A program made the position numbers and the translations under genes. Under the pieces are notes generated by a model. That model did not search any database, was not told the origin of the DNA, and saw only the letters and a list, made by a program, of their open reading frames with translations. Of a stretch of DNA of 64,000 nucleotides, positions 28,287 through 36,600 are shown piece after piece. The stretch comes from UBA3537 sp045561735 (GTDB taxonomy: Bacteria > Bacteroidota > Bacteroidia > Flavobacteriales > Flavobacteriaceae): contig JBJKXC010000022.1 of the NCBI GenBank assembly GCA_045561735.1, positions 15,646-79,645 of the forward strand. The letters run 5' to 3'. Each line of letters begins with the position of its first letter. Position 1 is the stretch's first letter.

Positions 28287-28705
28287 TATTTAATTTCTTC
28301 GGCAGTTTTAACTTGTTTTCTTAGACCACTTGAAGAAAAGCGATGATCTCTAGAATTATAATATATTTTAATCCCTTTTTCCTTACAATATTCTTTTCCG
28401 GTAAAATCTTTATCTTTATACTCATCCCCAATGATGCGAACATCTAATTTGAAAGAATGCAAAATATCGACTAAGTCCTGTTCCGATACGTAAGGAACAA
28501 TCTCATCAATGTGTTTACAGCCCTTCAATTGTATGTAGCGCTCAATTATAGATTGAGATGGTGTGTTTTTTTCTGGTCGATCAATGGAGGGGTCCAATTG
28601 CAAGCCTACTATAAGATAATCACACTGACGCTTAGCCTCTTCTAGCATTTTTATATGTCCAGCATGAAGCAAATCGAAGGTCGAAAAAGTAATACCTACT
28701 TTCAT
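28286..28705 (-). CDS. Cytidylyltransferase-like nucleotidyltransferase (TagD/glycerol-3-phosphate type)
   Basis: A 139-residue enzyme of the HxGH nucleotidyltransferase fold. GITFSTFDLLHAGHIKMLEEAK carries the nucleotide-binding H14-A-G-H17; its parts are FSTFDLLHAGH and IKMLEEAK. IIERYIQLKGCKHIDEIVPY resembles the RxxxL-type substrate loop of glycerol-3-phosphate cytidylyltransferases, and SSSGLRKQV near the C-terminus matches the conserved Ser/Thr-Arg motif. It probably activates a small polyol or sugar phosphate with CTP. Length (130-140) fits TagD. It is 66 bp after the gene at 28772 and overlaps the cupin by one base. Confidence 0.85.
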   Translation of the reverse strand: MKVGITFSTFDLLHAGHIKMLEEAKRQCDYLIVGLQLDPSIDRPEKNTPSQSIIERYIQLKGCKHIDEIVPYVSEQDLVDILHSFKLDVRIIGDEYKDKDFTGKEYCKEKGIKIYYNSRDHRFSSSGLRKQVKTAEEIK

Positions 28706-28771
28706 GATTTTATTATTTATTTTATTTAACTAATTAAAAGGTATTTTATTTTATTTTTATTGTGGGATTTT

Positions 28772-29206
28772 TCAAAGTTTTTTTAACAGCCAGCTACTTG
28801 ATTGGATTTTATCGCCTAAACCATCAATCAGTGTAATGCCAAACGATTCACAAGTTGGCCGCTCAGGAATGGTATCATTATTTTGATCTCCACCATTGGC
28901 AAAGGCCAAATCAAAACTGGAACCAAAATCTTTAGCTATTTTTTCAAGGGTGGCACAGACAGTACGGTCTTCATCGATGGACAGTATGGCTTTGTCTACA
29001 GCTTTTATATTGGAGACAATTACTAGACGCTCGTCTTCCATTTGAAATTCTTTACTGCCTTTTAAATCACGCTGAAAATCAGAATTAACAATTACAAAAA
29101 GTTCGTCAGCCATGGCTTTAGCATTATTAAAATACTCCAAATGGCCTTTGTGTATGGGATTAAAATAGCCTGAGACAATAACTGCTTTTTTCTTTTTCAT
29201 AAACAT
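28772..29206 (-). CDS. Second HxGH nucleotidyltransferase, HldE-C/RfaE-like
   Basis: A nucleotidyltransferase of about 144 residues and the first gene of the nucleotide-sugar operon. The start is placed at the ATG at 29206 (MFMKKKKAVIVSGYF); a further ATG lies at 29200, and the open frame continues upstream to 29260 without adding domain sequence. The HxGH motif is H19-K-G-H22 in YFNPIHKGH. VIVNSDFQRDLKG and FANGGDQNNDTIPE resemble the adenylyltransferase half of HldE (heptose-1-phosphate adenylylation). QSSSWLLKKL at the C-terminus replaces the usual ST-type motif. Substrate is unknown. It differs clearly from its neighbour at 28286, so the two are not recent duplicates. Confidence 0.82.
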   Translation of the reverse strand: MFMKKKKAVIVSGYFNPIHKGHLEYFNNAKAMADELFVIVNSDFQRDLKGSKEFQMEDERLVIVSNIKAVDKAILSIDEDRTVCATLEKIAKDFGSSFDLAFANGGDQNNDTIPERPTCESFGITLIDGLGDKIQSSSWLLKKL

Positions 29207-29231
29207 AAATTTAAGTGTTTGGATTGAGATT

Positions 29232-29249
29232 TTCTGCGGCTTTGCAGAA
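29232..29249. promoter_or_regulatory. Leader hairpin upstream of the nucleotide-sugar operon
   Basis: TTCTGC (29232-29237) and GCAGAA (29244-29249) form a perfect 6-bp stem with a 6-base loop, 26-43 bases before the first start codon of the operon. It is GC-richer than its surroundings. It could be a leader hairpin for a NusG-type antiterminator (UpxY or LoaP style) or just chance. No U-tract follows on the minus strand, so it is not a terminator. Confidence 0.3.
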
Positions 29250-29456
29250 GGATGTCCCAATTAAACACTTTAAAATAAAAAATTAGCCCATTTTCATAAC
29301 ACTAATATAACAACAAAAAAATTCAATATAATTTAATATCTACAATTAATTTATTTTGTATTACAATATGGTAATAAACTTGAAGATTTATAGATGTTTA
29401 AAAAATATGAACAAAGTTTTTGGAAATATTTTGCAGATCAATCAGAAAATTTTGGT

Positions 29457-29464
29457 TAATTTTG
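29457..29464 (+). promoter_or_regulatory. Candidate Bacteroidota promoter for the metal-uptake cluster
   Basis: TAATTTTG matches the -7 consensus TAnnTTTG. A TTTG lies at 29430-29433, 23 bases upstream, slightly more than the usual 19-21. The ATG at 29484 is 19 bases downstream of the box, giving a very short leader. The divergent gene at 29206 would need its own promoter in the same 220-bp gap. Confidence 0.33.
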
Positions 29465-29483
29465 AAATTATTTTTAAGCAATA

Positions 29484-29813
29484 ATGAAACACAAGAACCA
29501 GTTATCAAAACGAATTTTAGCCCTTTTTTTATGGGCCATTTTGATATTTCCTTCTTTATTAAATATCATACATCATTGCGATATGCACATTCATTTAGAA
29601 TGTAATGAGCAAAAAGAACATTTCCACCAATATGAAATAGATTGTGAAATATGTGACTTTAATTTACTTAATTTTAATTACGATCTAAAAAAATGCCATA
29701 GCTTAGAACAGTCCGAAATTTTTACAGCTTCAGACTCTTTTTACAGCTCCCTTCAATTTCATTCATTTCTAAATCAAAGTATACAACTGCGCGCACCCCC
29801 TGTTAGATGTTGA
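29484..29813 (+). CDS. Small Cys/His-rich exported or membrane protein preceding a TonB receptor
   Basis: A 109-residue protein with one N-terminal hydrophobic segment (LSKRILALFLWAILIFPSLL), followed by a Cys/His-rich stretch: IIHHCDMHIHLEC, then EHFHQYEIDCEICDF. At least four Cys and six His in about 40 residues suggest a metal-binding or metal-sensing role in the periplasm. I do not recognise a named family; similar short proteins with a C-E-I-C-D-F-like motif occur next to TonB receptors in Flavobacteriia, as I recall. It is 40 bp upstream of the receptor, in the same direction. The ATG at 29484 is well placed after a promoter-like box. Confidence 0.68.
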   Translation: MKHKNQLSKRILALFLWAILIFPSLLNIIHHCDMHIHLECNEQKEHFHQYEIDCEICDFNLLNFNYDLKKCHSLEQSEIFTASDSFYSSLQFHSFLNQSIQLRAPPVRC

Positions 29814-29853
29814 AGAAACTCTACTTTTTCAATAAAACTAACAAAAACATTAA

Positions 29854-32253
29854 ATGCGTATCCTTATTTGGACAGCAATGCTTATCATTAGCTTTGTGTC
29901 TCATTCTCAAAATTGTAATAACTCCGTTTCGGGTAAGGTCAGTGACCTACACGACGGATCCCTATTATCTGGAGCGACCCTTGTTTTCAACGAAATAAAC
30001 AAAACTGTTCAAACGGATATCGAAGGGTATTATATCATGTCAGACCTTTGTGAAGATGAGGTTTATAGCATAGAAATTCTACACCCTTCTTGTGAAACCA
30101 TGAGCTTTAGACTCAAAGTTTCTGGAAACATGAAACGCGATTTTAAATTGGAGCACCATATTGAAGCTCTCAATGAAATTATTGTAAGTGGAAAAGCTTA
30201 TGAAGAAAACAGCAGTTCTGTTTTTGAAAATAAAGTTACAAGTGAGACATTAGAACAATTCAGTACAGCTTCACTTGGAGACGCCCTAAAAAGCCTGAGC
30301 GGTGTATCCTCACTTAACAAAGGTAATGGCATTGTCAAACCCGTGATTAACGGACTACACAGCAGCCGTATAATTATGATTAACAATGGAGTTCGAATGC
30401 AAGACCAGGAGTGGGGAAAGGAACATGCACCTAACATTGATGTCAATGCTGTTGGTAGACTAACTATTGTTAAAAGTGCTAGCGCATTGCAATACGGCGG
30501 AGATGCTATGGGCGGTATTATTATTGCAGAAGGATTAAAAGTACCTGTAAAAGACACGCTTTATGGAAAAACCATCCTTTCTGGGGCTTCGAATGGTCGC
30601 GGCGGAGTTATGACTTCACAGCTTACAAAAAGCCACAAAAATGGTTGGTATGGCACAGCACAAGGCACACTTAAACGATTTGGAGATGTTGAAGCTGCAG
30701 ACTATGTAATGAGTAATACAGGATTAACAGAAAAAGACATGTCTCTGAGGGTTGGGCTCAACCGCTTTAATCATGGATTGGAAGCCTATTATGCCTACTA
30801 CAGTACAGAAATAGGGATTTTAAGATCCTCTCATGCGCACGGAGCAGCAGATCAAATAAGGGCCATTGAAAGTAATATCCCTCTAATAGTTAGAGATTTT
30901 ACTTATGATATTGGCTATCCAAAGCAGGACGTCACCCATCAATTAGCAAGAATAAAGGCTTATAAAAAATTTAATGACTTTGGAAAATTAAATTTTCAAT
31001 ACGATTTCCAAAATAACCGACGCTTTGAATATGATATCCGTGTGGGTAATGATAGAGACACCCCAGCATTGGATTTAGAATTGGGTACCCACACTTTGTT
31101 ATTGGACTACAAAGGGGATTTTAAGGACTTTGGTTTTAAAGCTGGCGTTATGGGACGATACCAGAATAATTTTGCGAACCCCGATACTGGAGTTAGAAGG
31201 CTTATACCTGATTATAAAAAATATGATTTTGGTATTTATGCCATAGGAAATTATGAGCTAAATGATCAATGGGAATTTGAAGCTGGTGCCCGTTTTGATT
31301 ATAATTACATAGATGTATATAAATTTTATAAAAACTCTGTTTGGGAAGACAGAGGCTATAATACTCAATTTCCAGAGCTGGTAATTGCAGAGTTATCAAA
31401 TCAAGTTTTAGTTAACCCGGAACTTGACTTCAATAATCTCTCTGCAACATTAGGATTTAATTATAAAATAAATAACAAGAATACTATATTTTTAAATCAT
31501 GCGCTGTCTTCAAGAGCTCCCAACCCTGCCGAGTTATTTAGTGATGGTTTACATCACGCCATCGCTAGAATTGAAATTGGTGATTTAAGATTTAAATCTG
31601 AAGTTGGTAACAAAACGTCTTTAACGTTCAGCTACAGAGTAGAAAATTTCAACTTTTCAATAAATCCATTTCTAAATAATATCAAAAATTTTATTGCAAT
31701 TGAGCCTGTTGAAATTAGAGAAACCATCAGAGGTAATTTCCAAGTATGGGAATACCGGCAAACTGATGCACAGCTTGTTGGAGTGGATATAGATGCCGCA
31801 TATGAAATTAATAATTATTTTAATATCACGCATCAATTATCTCTTGTAAAAGGCTATGACCGCAGCAAAGATTTACCCCTTATCAATATGCCACCGGTCA
31901 GTACAAAAAATGAAATTTCATATATCAATCAAAAATTAAATAATCTAAAAGTTTCAATGCAAAGTGAATATGTGTTTGCTCAAAATGAATATCCAAATAA
32001 TAATTTTGAAGTTTATCTTCCAATTACCCAGACCACAGAAACTGTAGACATAAGCTCCACACCACCAGCCTATCATTTGCTAAACTTTAACACCAGTATG
32101 GATTTCAAAACATCGAAAAAATCGTCTCTAACCGTAGGATTAGGGATTGATAACCTTTTAAATACTTCCTACAGAAATTATCTCAATCTTCTGCGTTTTT
32201 ACTCAGACGATTTAGGTAGAAATTTTTTATTAAAATTAAAATTCAATTATTAA
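29854..32253 (+). CDS. TonB-dependent receptor, probable metal or metallophore importer
   Basis: A 799-residue outer-membrane receptor with signal peptide (ending SHSQ), an N-terminal carboxypeptidase-regulatory-like domain (SGKVSDLHDGSLLSGATL), TonB box region (ALNEIIVSGKAYEE) and plug (LGDALKSLSGVSSLNKGNG, VINGLHSSRIIMINNGVR, ALQYGGDAMGGIII). A 22-strand-type barrel ends in LRFYSDDLGRNFLLKLKFNY, with DNLLNTSYRNYLNL before it. It is not SusC-like: it is shorter and lacks the RGANGV motif. A loop with SSHAHGAAD is His-rich and recalls zinc-linked receptors such as ZnuD. With the Cys/His-rich protein upstream and a lipoprotein 18 bp downstream it probably forms a metal-uptake operon. The metal is inferred. 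Confidence 0.9.
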   Translation: MRILIWTAMLIISFVSHSQNCNNSVSGKVSDLHDGSLLSGATLVFNEINKTVQTDIEGYYIMSDLCEDEVYSIEILHPSCETMSFRLKVSGNMKRDFKLEHHIEALNEIIVSGKAYEENSSSVFENKVTSETLEQFSTASLGDALKSLSGVSSLNKGNGIVKPVINGLHSSRIIMINNGVRMQDQEWGKEHAPNIDVNAVGRLTIVKSASALQYGGDAMGGIIIAEGLKVPVKDTLYGKTILSGASNGRGGVMTSQLTKSHKNGWYGTAQGTLKRFGDVEAADYVMSNTGLTEKDMSLRVGLNRFNHGLEAYYAYYSTEIGILRSSHAHGAADQIRAIESNIPLIVRDFTYDIGYPKQDVTHQLARIKAYKKFNDFGKLNFQYDFQNNRRFEYDIRVGNDRDTPALDLELGTHTLLLDYKGDFKDFGFKAGVMGRYQNNFANPDTGVRRLIPDYKKYDFGIYAIGNYELNDQWEFEAGARFDYNYIDVYKFYKNSVWEDRGYNTQFPELVIAELSNQVLVNPELDFNNLSATLGFNYKINNKNTIFLNHALSSRAPNPAELFSDGLHHAIARIEIGDLRFKSEVGNKTSLTFSYRVENFNFSINPFLNNIKNFIAIEPVEIRETIRGNFQVWEYRQTDAQLVGVDIDAAYEINNYFNITHQLSLVKGYDRSKDLPLINMPPVSTKNEISYINQKLNNLKVSMQSEYVFAQNEYPNNNFEVYLPITQTTETVDISSTPPAYHLLNFNTSMDFKTSKKSSLTVGLGIDNLLNTSYRNYLNLLRFYSDDLGRNFLLKLKFNY

Positions 32254-32271
32254 TTATAAAAACCAAAAACA

Positions 32272-32868
32272 ATGAAAAAGCAAATTTTATTATTACCAAT
32301 GCTCATATTAGCGCTTATGTTCACAGGATGTTCAAGTGACGGAGACAATACAAGTGACCAAAATGGAGATGATAATCTTCCTATTGATCCAATAAATGAG
32401 CAAGAAGTTATCACAACAGTTGAAATCACTTTGACAAACGATTCTGGCTCTTATCAACTATCATGGGAAGATCTAGACGGAGATGGTCCCGATGAAGCGA
32501 TTATCGATGGGGATACAATGCCCGCAGGGATCTACAATTGTGAAATTGAACTTTACAATAAAACTGTTGCTGAAGATGATGATGAGTACCGAGTAACTGT
32601 CGAAATTTTAGAAGAAGATTTAGACCACCAATTCTTTTTTACGCCACTAAATGGATTAGATGTCAGTTATAATTACACAGATATGGATTCTGCTGGTAAT
32701 CCAATCGGACAAACATTTGATTTGACTGCCAATGTAAGTGAGGGTGATTTAAATGTTGTATTGCTTCATGAGCCAGAAAAAGGAGCCCCAGGGGTGCCCG
32801 ATGGTGACATGACAAATGCAGGTGGAGAGACTGATATTAATATCACATTTCCAATTGTTATTGAATAG
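32272..32868 (+). CDS. Lipoprotein following the TonB receptor (family of unknown function)
   Basis: A 198-residue lipoprotein with a standard signal and lipobox (LALMFTGCSSDGD, Cys20). The mature part starts with a low-complexity Asp/Asn-rich linker, then INEQEVITTVEITLTNDSG, SWEDLDGDGPDEAIIDGDT, HQFFFTPLNGLDVSYNYTDMD and LLHEPEKGAPGVPDGD. This EEVITTV/DLDGDG/HEP pattern recurs in flavobacterial lipoproteins encoded beside TonB receptors, as I recall. The name 'type 1 periplasmic binding fold' sometimes used for them is not supported by anything I can see. It is 18 bp after the receptor and is followed by a terminator, so it is the last gene of this operon. It may be a receptor-associated surface binder. 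Confidence 0.82.
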   Translation: MKKQILLLPMLILALMFTGCSSDGDNTSDQNGDDNLPIDPINEQEVITTVEITLTNDSGSYQLSWEDLDGDGPDEAIIDGDTMPAGIYNCEIELYNKTVAEDDDEYRVTVEILEEDLDHQFFFTPLNGLDVSYNYTDMDSAGNPIGQTFDLTANVSEGDLNVVLLHEPEKGAPGVPDGDMTNAGGETDINITFPIVIE

Positions 32869-32888
32869 TATTATTGACTAAATAAAAA

Positions 32889-32916
32889 AAACCCAATGCA
32901 ATCATTGAGTTTTTTT
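32889..32916. terminator. Bidirectional intrinsic terminator between convergent genes
   Basis: AAACCCAATG (32889-32898) pairs with CATTGAGTTT (32903-32912) with one mismatch and a 4-base loop, followed by T's on the plus strand and preceded by A's (T's on the minus strand). It sits in the 66-bp gap between the convergent genes ending at 32868 (plus) and 32935 (minus), which fits a shared terminator. Confidence 0.85.
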
Positions 32917-32934
32917 ATTTTTTGGTGTCTATTT

Positions 32935-33474
32935 TTATTCTTTTGCAGCTTCAGGCTCTCTTGAATAAACATATATCTTTTTAATCTTGCCATCTACAAA
33001 CTGAATATCATGAAAAAGATGAAGTAAGGTTTCATTACCCTCTGCATCAATCTGCTTCATATCATCCCCAGTGGCCAACCACTGCGTCATTTCACCAGTT
33101 TCATCCACACCAGCATTGGTAATCATCCATTTAGTTTGCCATTTTGGAGAAGAAGCTTCAAACCAGCCCTTTAAAAAATTAATGTGATTTTTATTCCCCT
33201 TAACAACAGTACCATCAAACAAATAACCTTCCCAGCCTTCATGATTCATTGAAGCGATTTTATCTAAATCCTTCTGGTTATGGGCTTCAATATAATCCAA
33301 CCAAATTTGTTCGTTTTTGGTATCACCCGCAATAATGGAAGTGGTTTCTCCATTGTCAAGATTCCAAGTACCAATTACCGCCGGACCTGAATCTATATTA
33401 ATTTCTTTTTTAACCTCAGTATTGCAAGACAAAAATAAAAATGCAAATAGGGGTAGATATATAATATTTTTCAT
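32935..33474 (-). CDS. Lipoprotein with SnoaL/NTF2-like domain
   Basis: A 179-residue lipoprotein (signal ending FLFLSCNTE, Cys17). The mature part holds one NTF2-like alpha+beta barrel: WLDYIEAHNQKDLDKIASMNHEGWEGY, in parts WLDYIEAHNQKDLDKI and MNHEGWEGY, followed by GNKNHINFLKGWFEA, KWQTKWMIT and LHLFHDIQFVDGKIKKIYVYSR. This resembles SnoaL-like polyketide-cyclase/ester-cyclase family proteins, many of which are not enzymes. The role is unknown. It is a single-gene unit by layout, with its own 3' terminator shared with the convergent metal operon. Confidence 0.8.
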   Translation of the reverse strand: MKNIIYLPLFAFLFLSCNTEVKKEINIDSGPAVIGTWNLDNGETTSIIAGDTKNEQIWLDYIEAHNQKDLDKIASMNHEGWEGYLFDGTVVKGNKNHINFLKGWFEASSPKWQTKWMITNAGVDETGEMTQWLATGDDMKQIDAEGNETLLHLFHDIQFVDGKIKKIYVYSREPEAAKE

Positions 33475-33645
33475 TTTAAATGTATTTTAAATTAGCAATT
33501 TAAATGTATGAAAAAATTAGCTATTTAGATTCCAAAACATAATTAATATTTGCGCTGAGTTAATCTGGCAGAACCAGTTTATTACTTTACAATAAATCAA
33601 TAAATAGTTGTAAACTAAAATTTAAAAATCAAAATCTATTTAACT

Positions 33646-33676
33646 AAAAAAATCCCCGCTGAAGCGAGGATTTTTT
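33646..33676. terminator. Intrinsic terminator downstream of the cupredoxin-repeat protein gene
   Basis: AAAATCCCCGC and GCGAGGATTTT form a stem with one internal mismatch around a TGAA loop. A 7-base A run (33646-33652) gives a T-tail on the minus strand and TTTTTT gives one on the plus strand. It lies 24-54 bp beyond the stop of the minus-strand gene ending at 33700. Confidence 0.85.
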
Positions 33677-33699
33677 GAATTTTAATTTGTTTTAAAAAA

Positions 33700-36600
33700 T
33701 TATTTCTTTAAAACTCTTACCATTTCTACTGTGTTACCAATTGAAATTTGTACAAAATATGCACCTGATTGCATCTCAGCCATATCCACCAAACAGTCTT
33801 TTGTGTTTGGAGATTGACGCGAAACAACTTGCCCGAGCATATTAAAGACTGTGATGTCTTTAACATTACTTTGTGCTCTAACTGTCAATTGATCGTTTAC
33901 TGGATTAGGGTAATACGTGAATTGTGACATCCCTAAGTCATCAAGACCAGCAGTTGAACAACTTGTTTCGCAAGTTGCAAAACAGTACGATATTGTTGCC
34001 GGTGCTGTTACAGCATCTAAGAAACGGTCATTGAAATTATTGGCATCAGCACAAGCTTGGCCTTCAAGGTTTTCTTTACCATCGTAAGTATAATGGTTAG
34101 GAGCTCCATTTATGAAAGCATAGTGTCCTGAAAGTCCTTCCGGTATACTTACGGTAGCTGTATAAACACCGTCACCATCAGTATCTGACATGGCAATAGC
34201 ATTAGCACCTCCCATAATACCACCTCCTATGAACATTCCAGTTTCGCCTACTGTAATATCAGCAGTGTCTACATTAAATGTTACATCATGTCGAACAACA
34301 GTTCCACAAGAAGCATCACACGTTGCAAAACAGTAGTTAATTGTTGTATCTCCTGTTACTGGATCTAAGATACGGTTGTTATAGTTATTAGTGTCAGCAC
34401 AAGCTTGGCCTTCAAGGTTTTCTTTTGTACCCCAATCACCACCGTCTCCAGGATTCTTAAAGAATGCGTAGTTTCCTGTAGTTCCTTCAGCTAAAGTAAC
34501 TGTTACAGTCCATATACCATCACCATCGTCATCTGACATAGCAACTGCATTAGAACCTCCAAAGATACCGTCTCCTAAGTACATTCCACCATCTCCAACA
34601 ATTACATTGTTAGTATCTACGTTGAATGTTACTTCATAATCGTTCTCAGGAATAATACAGAATCCAGTCGTTGGGTCCGTATCACAATTACCGAAACAGT
34701 GATTCAAAGTGTAATCGTCAGCACCTACTGCTGATAATATACGGTCATCAAAGTTTCCAGCATCAGCACAAGATTGACCATTAAGATTTTCTTTCGCACC
34801 CCAATCTGCATCAAAATTAGGACTATTTAAGAAAATATAATTTCCTGCTGTTCCTTCTTCTAATGTAACTGTTACAGTCCAAATACCGTCTCCGTCAGTG
34901 TCAGTCATTGGCTGTGCCGTAGCATTTCCAAATACTCCACCTCCTAAGTACATACCGTTAGGTCCAACGCCACCAGTGATTAGTGCAGTATCAACATTGA
35001 ATGTTACATCTGTATATTCAGTAGCAACTGGCTCAGTGTATGAGAATACAATATCGTCTATATAAGCGACAACTGCATCGTTGTTACCTTCTCCATTAAA
35101 TTGGATTACAATATTATCAACGTCAACTCTAGCCATAGACGCATCGTCGTTAAATTCGAATGTTAAATTAACCCACTGGTCTGTGACCGAAATGGCTTGA
35201 GTAACTGGATTTTGATTTGTCCATGGTTGAGCTTCTGTAGCGTCTTGCAATTTAAGTGTTAACTGATTGGGTTGTGCCCCTGTTAAGGAAGTACCATCAA
35301 TCATTGCTCTCAAAGAAACTGTATTCACTGAATTTAAATCTAGTTTGCTACAAAAACGCATCTGGAGGTTAGAGTAAGATGACAAATCATCTGTATACTG
35401 CATAACTCCATTGTAATCTGCTCCATCAGGATTAAGTGGGTCGTTCACTCTATAGATTCCAACTTCATTATCATTCCAGTAGTAACCTGCTGGACCAATA
35501 GCTGTAAAATCATGAGAGAACGCAGTAACTAAGTCTGTAGAAGCACCTGTACATTGCTGGTCTACAACAAAAGGATAAACACATCCAGAATCCCACATCA
35601 TGAAAGATCCGTCTGTACAATTTACTGCCGCATTTGTCCAAGTACCATCGGCTCCTTTATAAGCCCATGAATCTGTGTATTCCCATGCTTGCCCAGTTCC
35701 ATCAACATCAATCTCTCCAAAAGTCTCTACAACTGCATCGTTGAAGAAAAGCTCTATGGCATCATCACCATTGTGACCCAATCCTTGTGAAGCATTATTG
35801 TAAATCAAAACTTGATCAAAAGTGTTGCTAGCGTTCATGTAAACATCTGCGATAGTTGCTGTAGCACCACCAGATCTGGCAACAAGAATGTGATCTCCTG
35901 CTGTGGCCGAACCTGTTAATTCAAGTTCCTCACCATCAGTTCCGCCACCATTAGTAGCAACACCAATACCATAGGCACTCAAGTCTGCAATGTCCTCGGA
36001 AGCAACTAAATGAATAGCTTTCAACCAAGTACCTGGAGTTGAGAAGTCAATAACACCTTGTAATGATAAAGCAGATGTTGGCTCCTCTTGGCCCTCACCA
36101 TCACCAGAAGCTACTGTATTTTCGTAAGTACCTGTAGATATTTTAAATTGGTCAACTTCGACAGAACCATCACCATTTTTTGAACAAAACTGTAAAAATT
36201 TAAGCACTGCATTTGGCGCCAAAGTCTGTGTTGCCGCATTCCATGAAGTTGATTGGTTAATATCATTTGTGGCCATAGTTAAACCATAAGGGTTGGTAGA
36301 ATTTTCACCTGGACTGCCAACCCAAAAAGTTGAAGTTTTATTTGTGAAATCCATAGTCGTACCTAAGGTAATTTGCTGACTGTATATAGCTGAATTACCT
36401 AAACCTCCTTGGTCTTTTGAGCCTCCGTATTGTAAACCATTATTGAAAACTAAAGATTCAACCTTAATATCATTATCATCAGGTGATAACTTTAAACCTG
36501 CAAATCTATGGTTAGTTCCATAACTAGAGTTTCCTGACCCTTTTAGGAATAATTGCTGAATTGTCCCAGTACCAGATAAATCTATATTATTATAAGTAAT

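Noticed and set aside
29807..29998. 63-codon open frame overlapping the start of the TonB receptor in another frame.
   Set aside because: It overlaps the receptor's signal peptide and regulatory domain and shows no features of its own.
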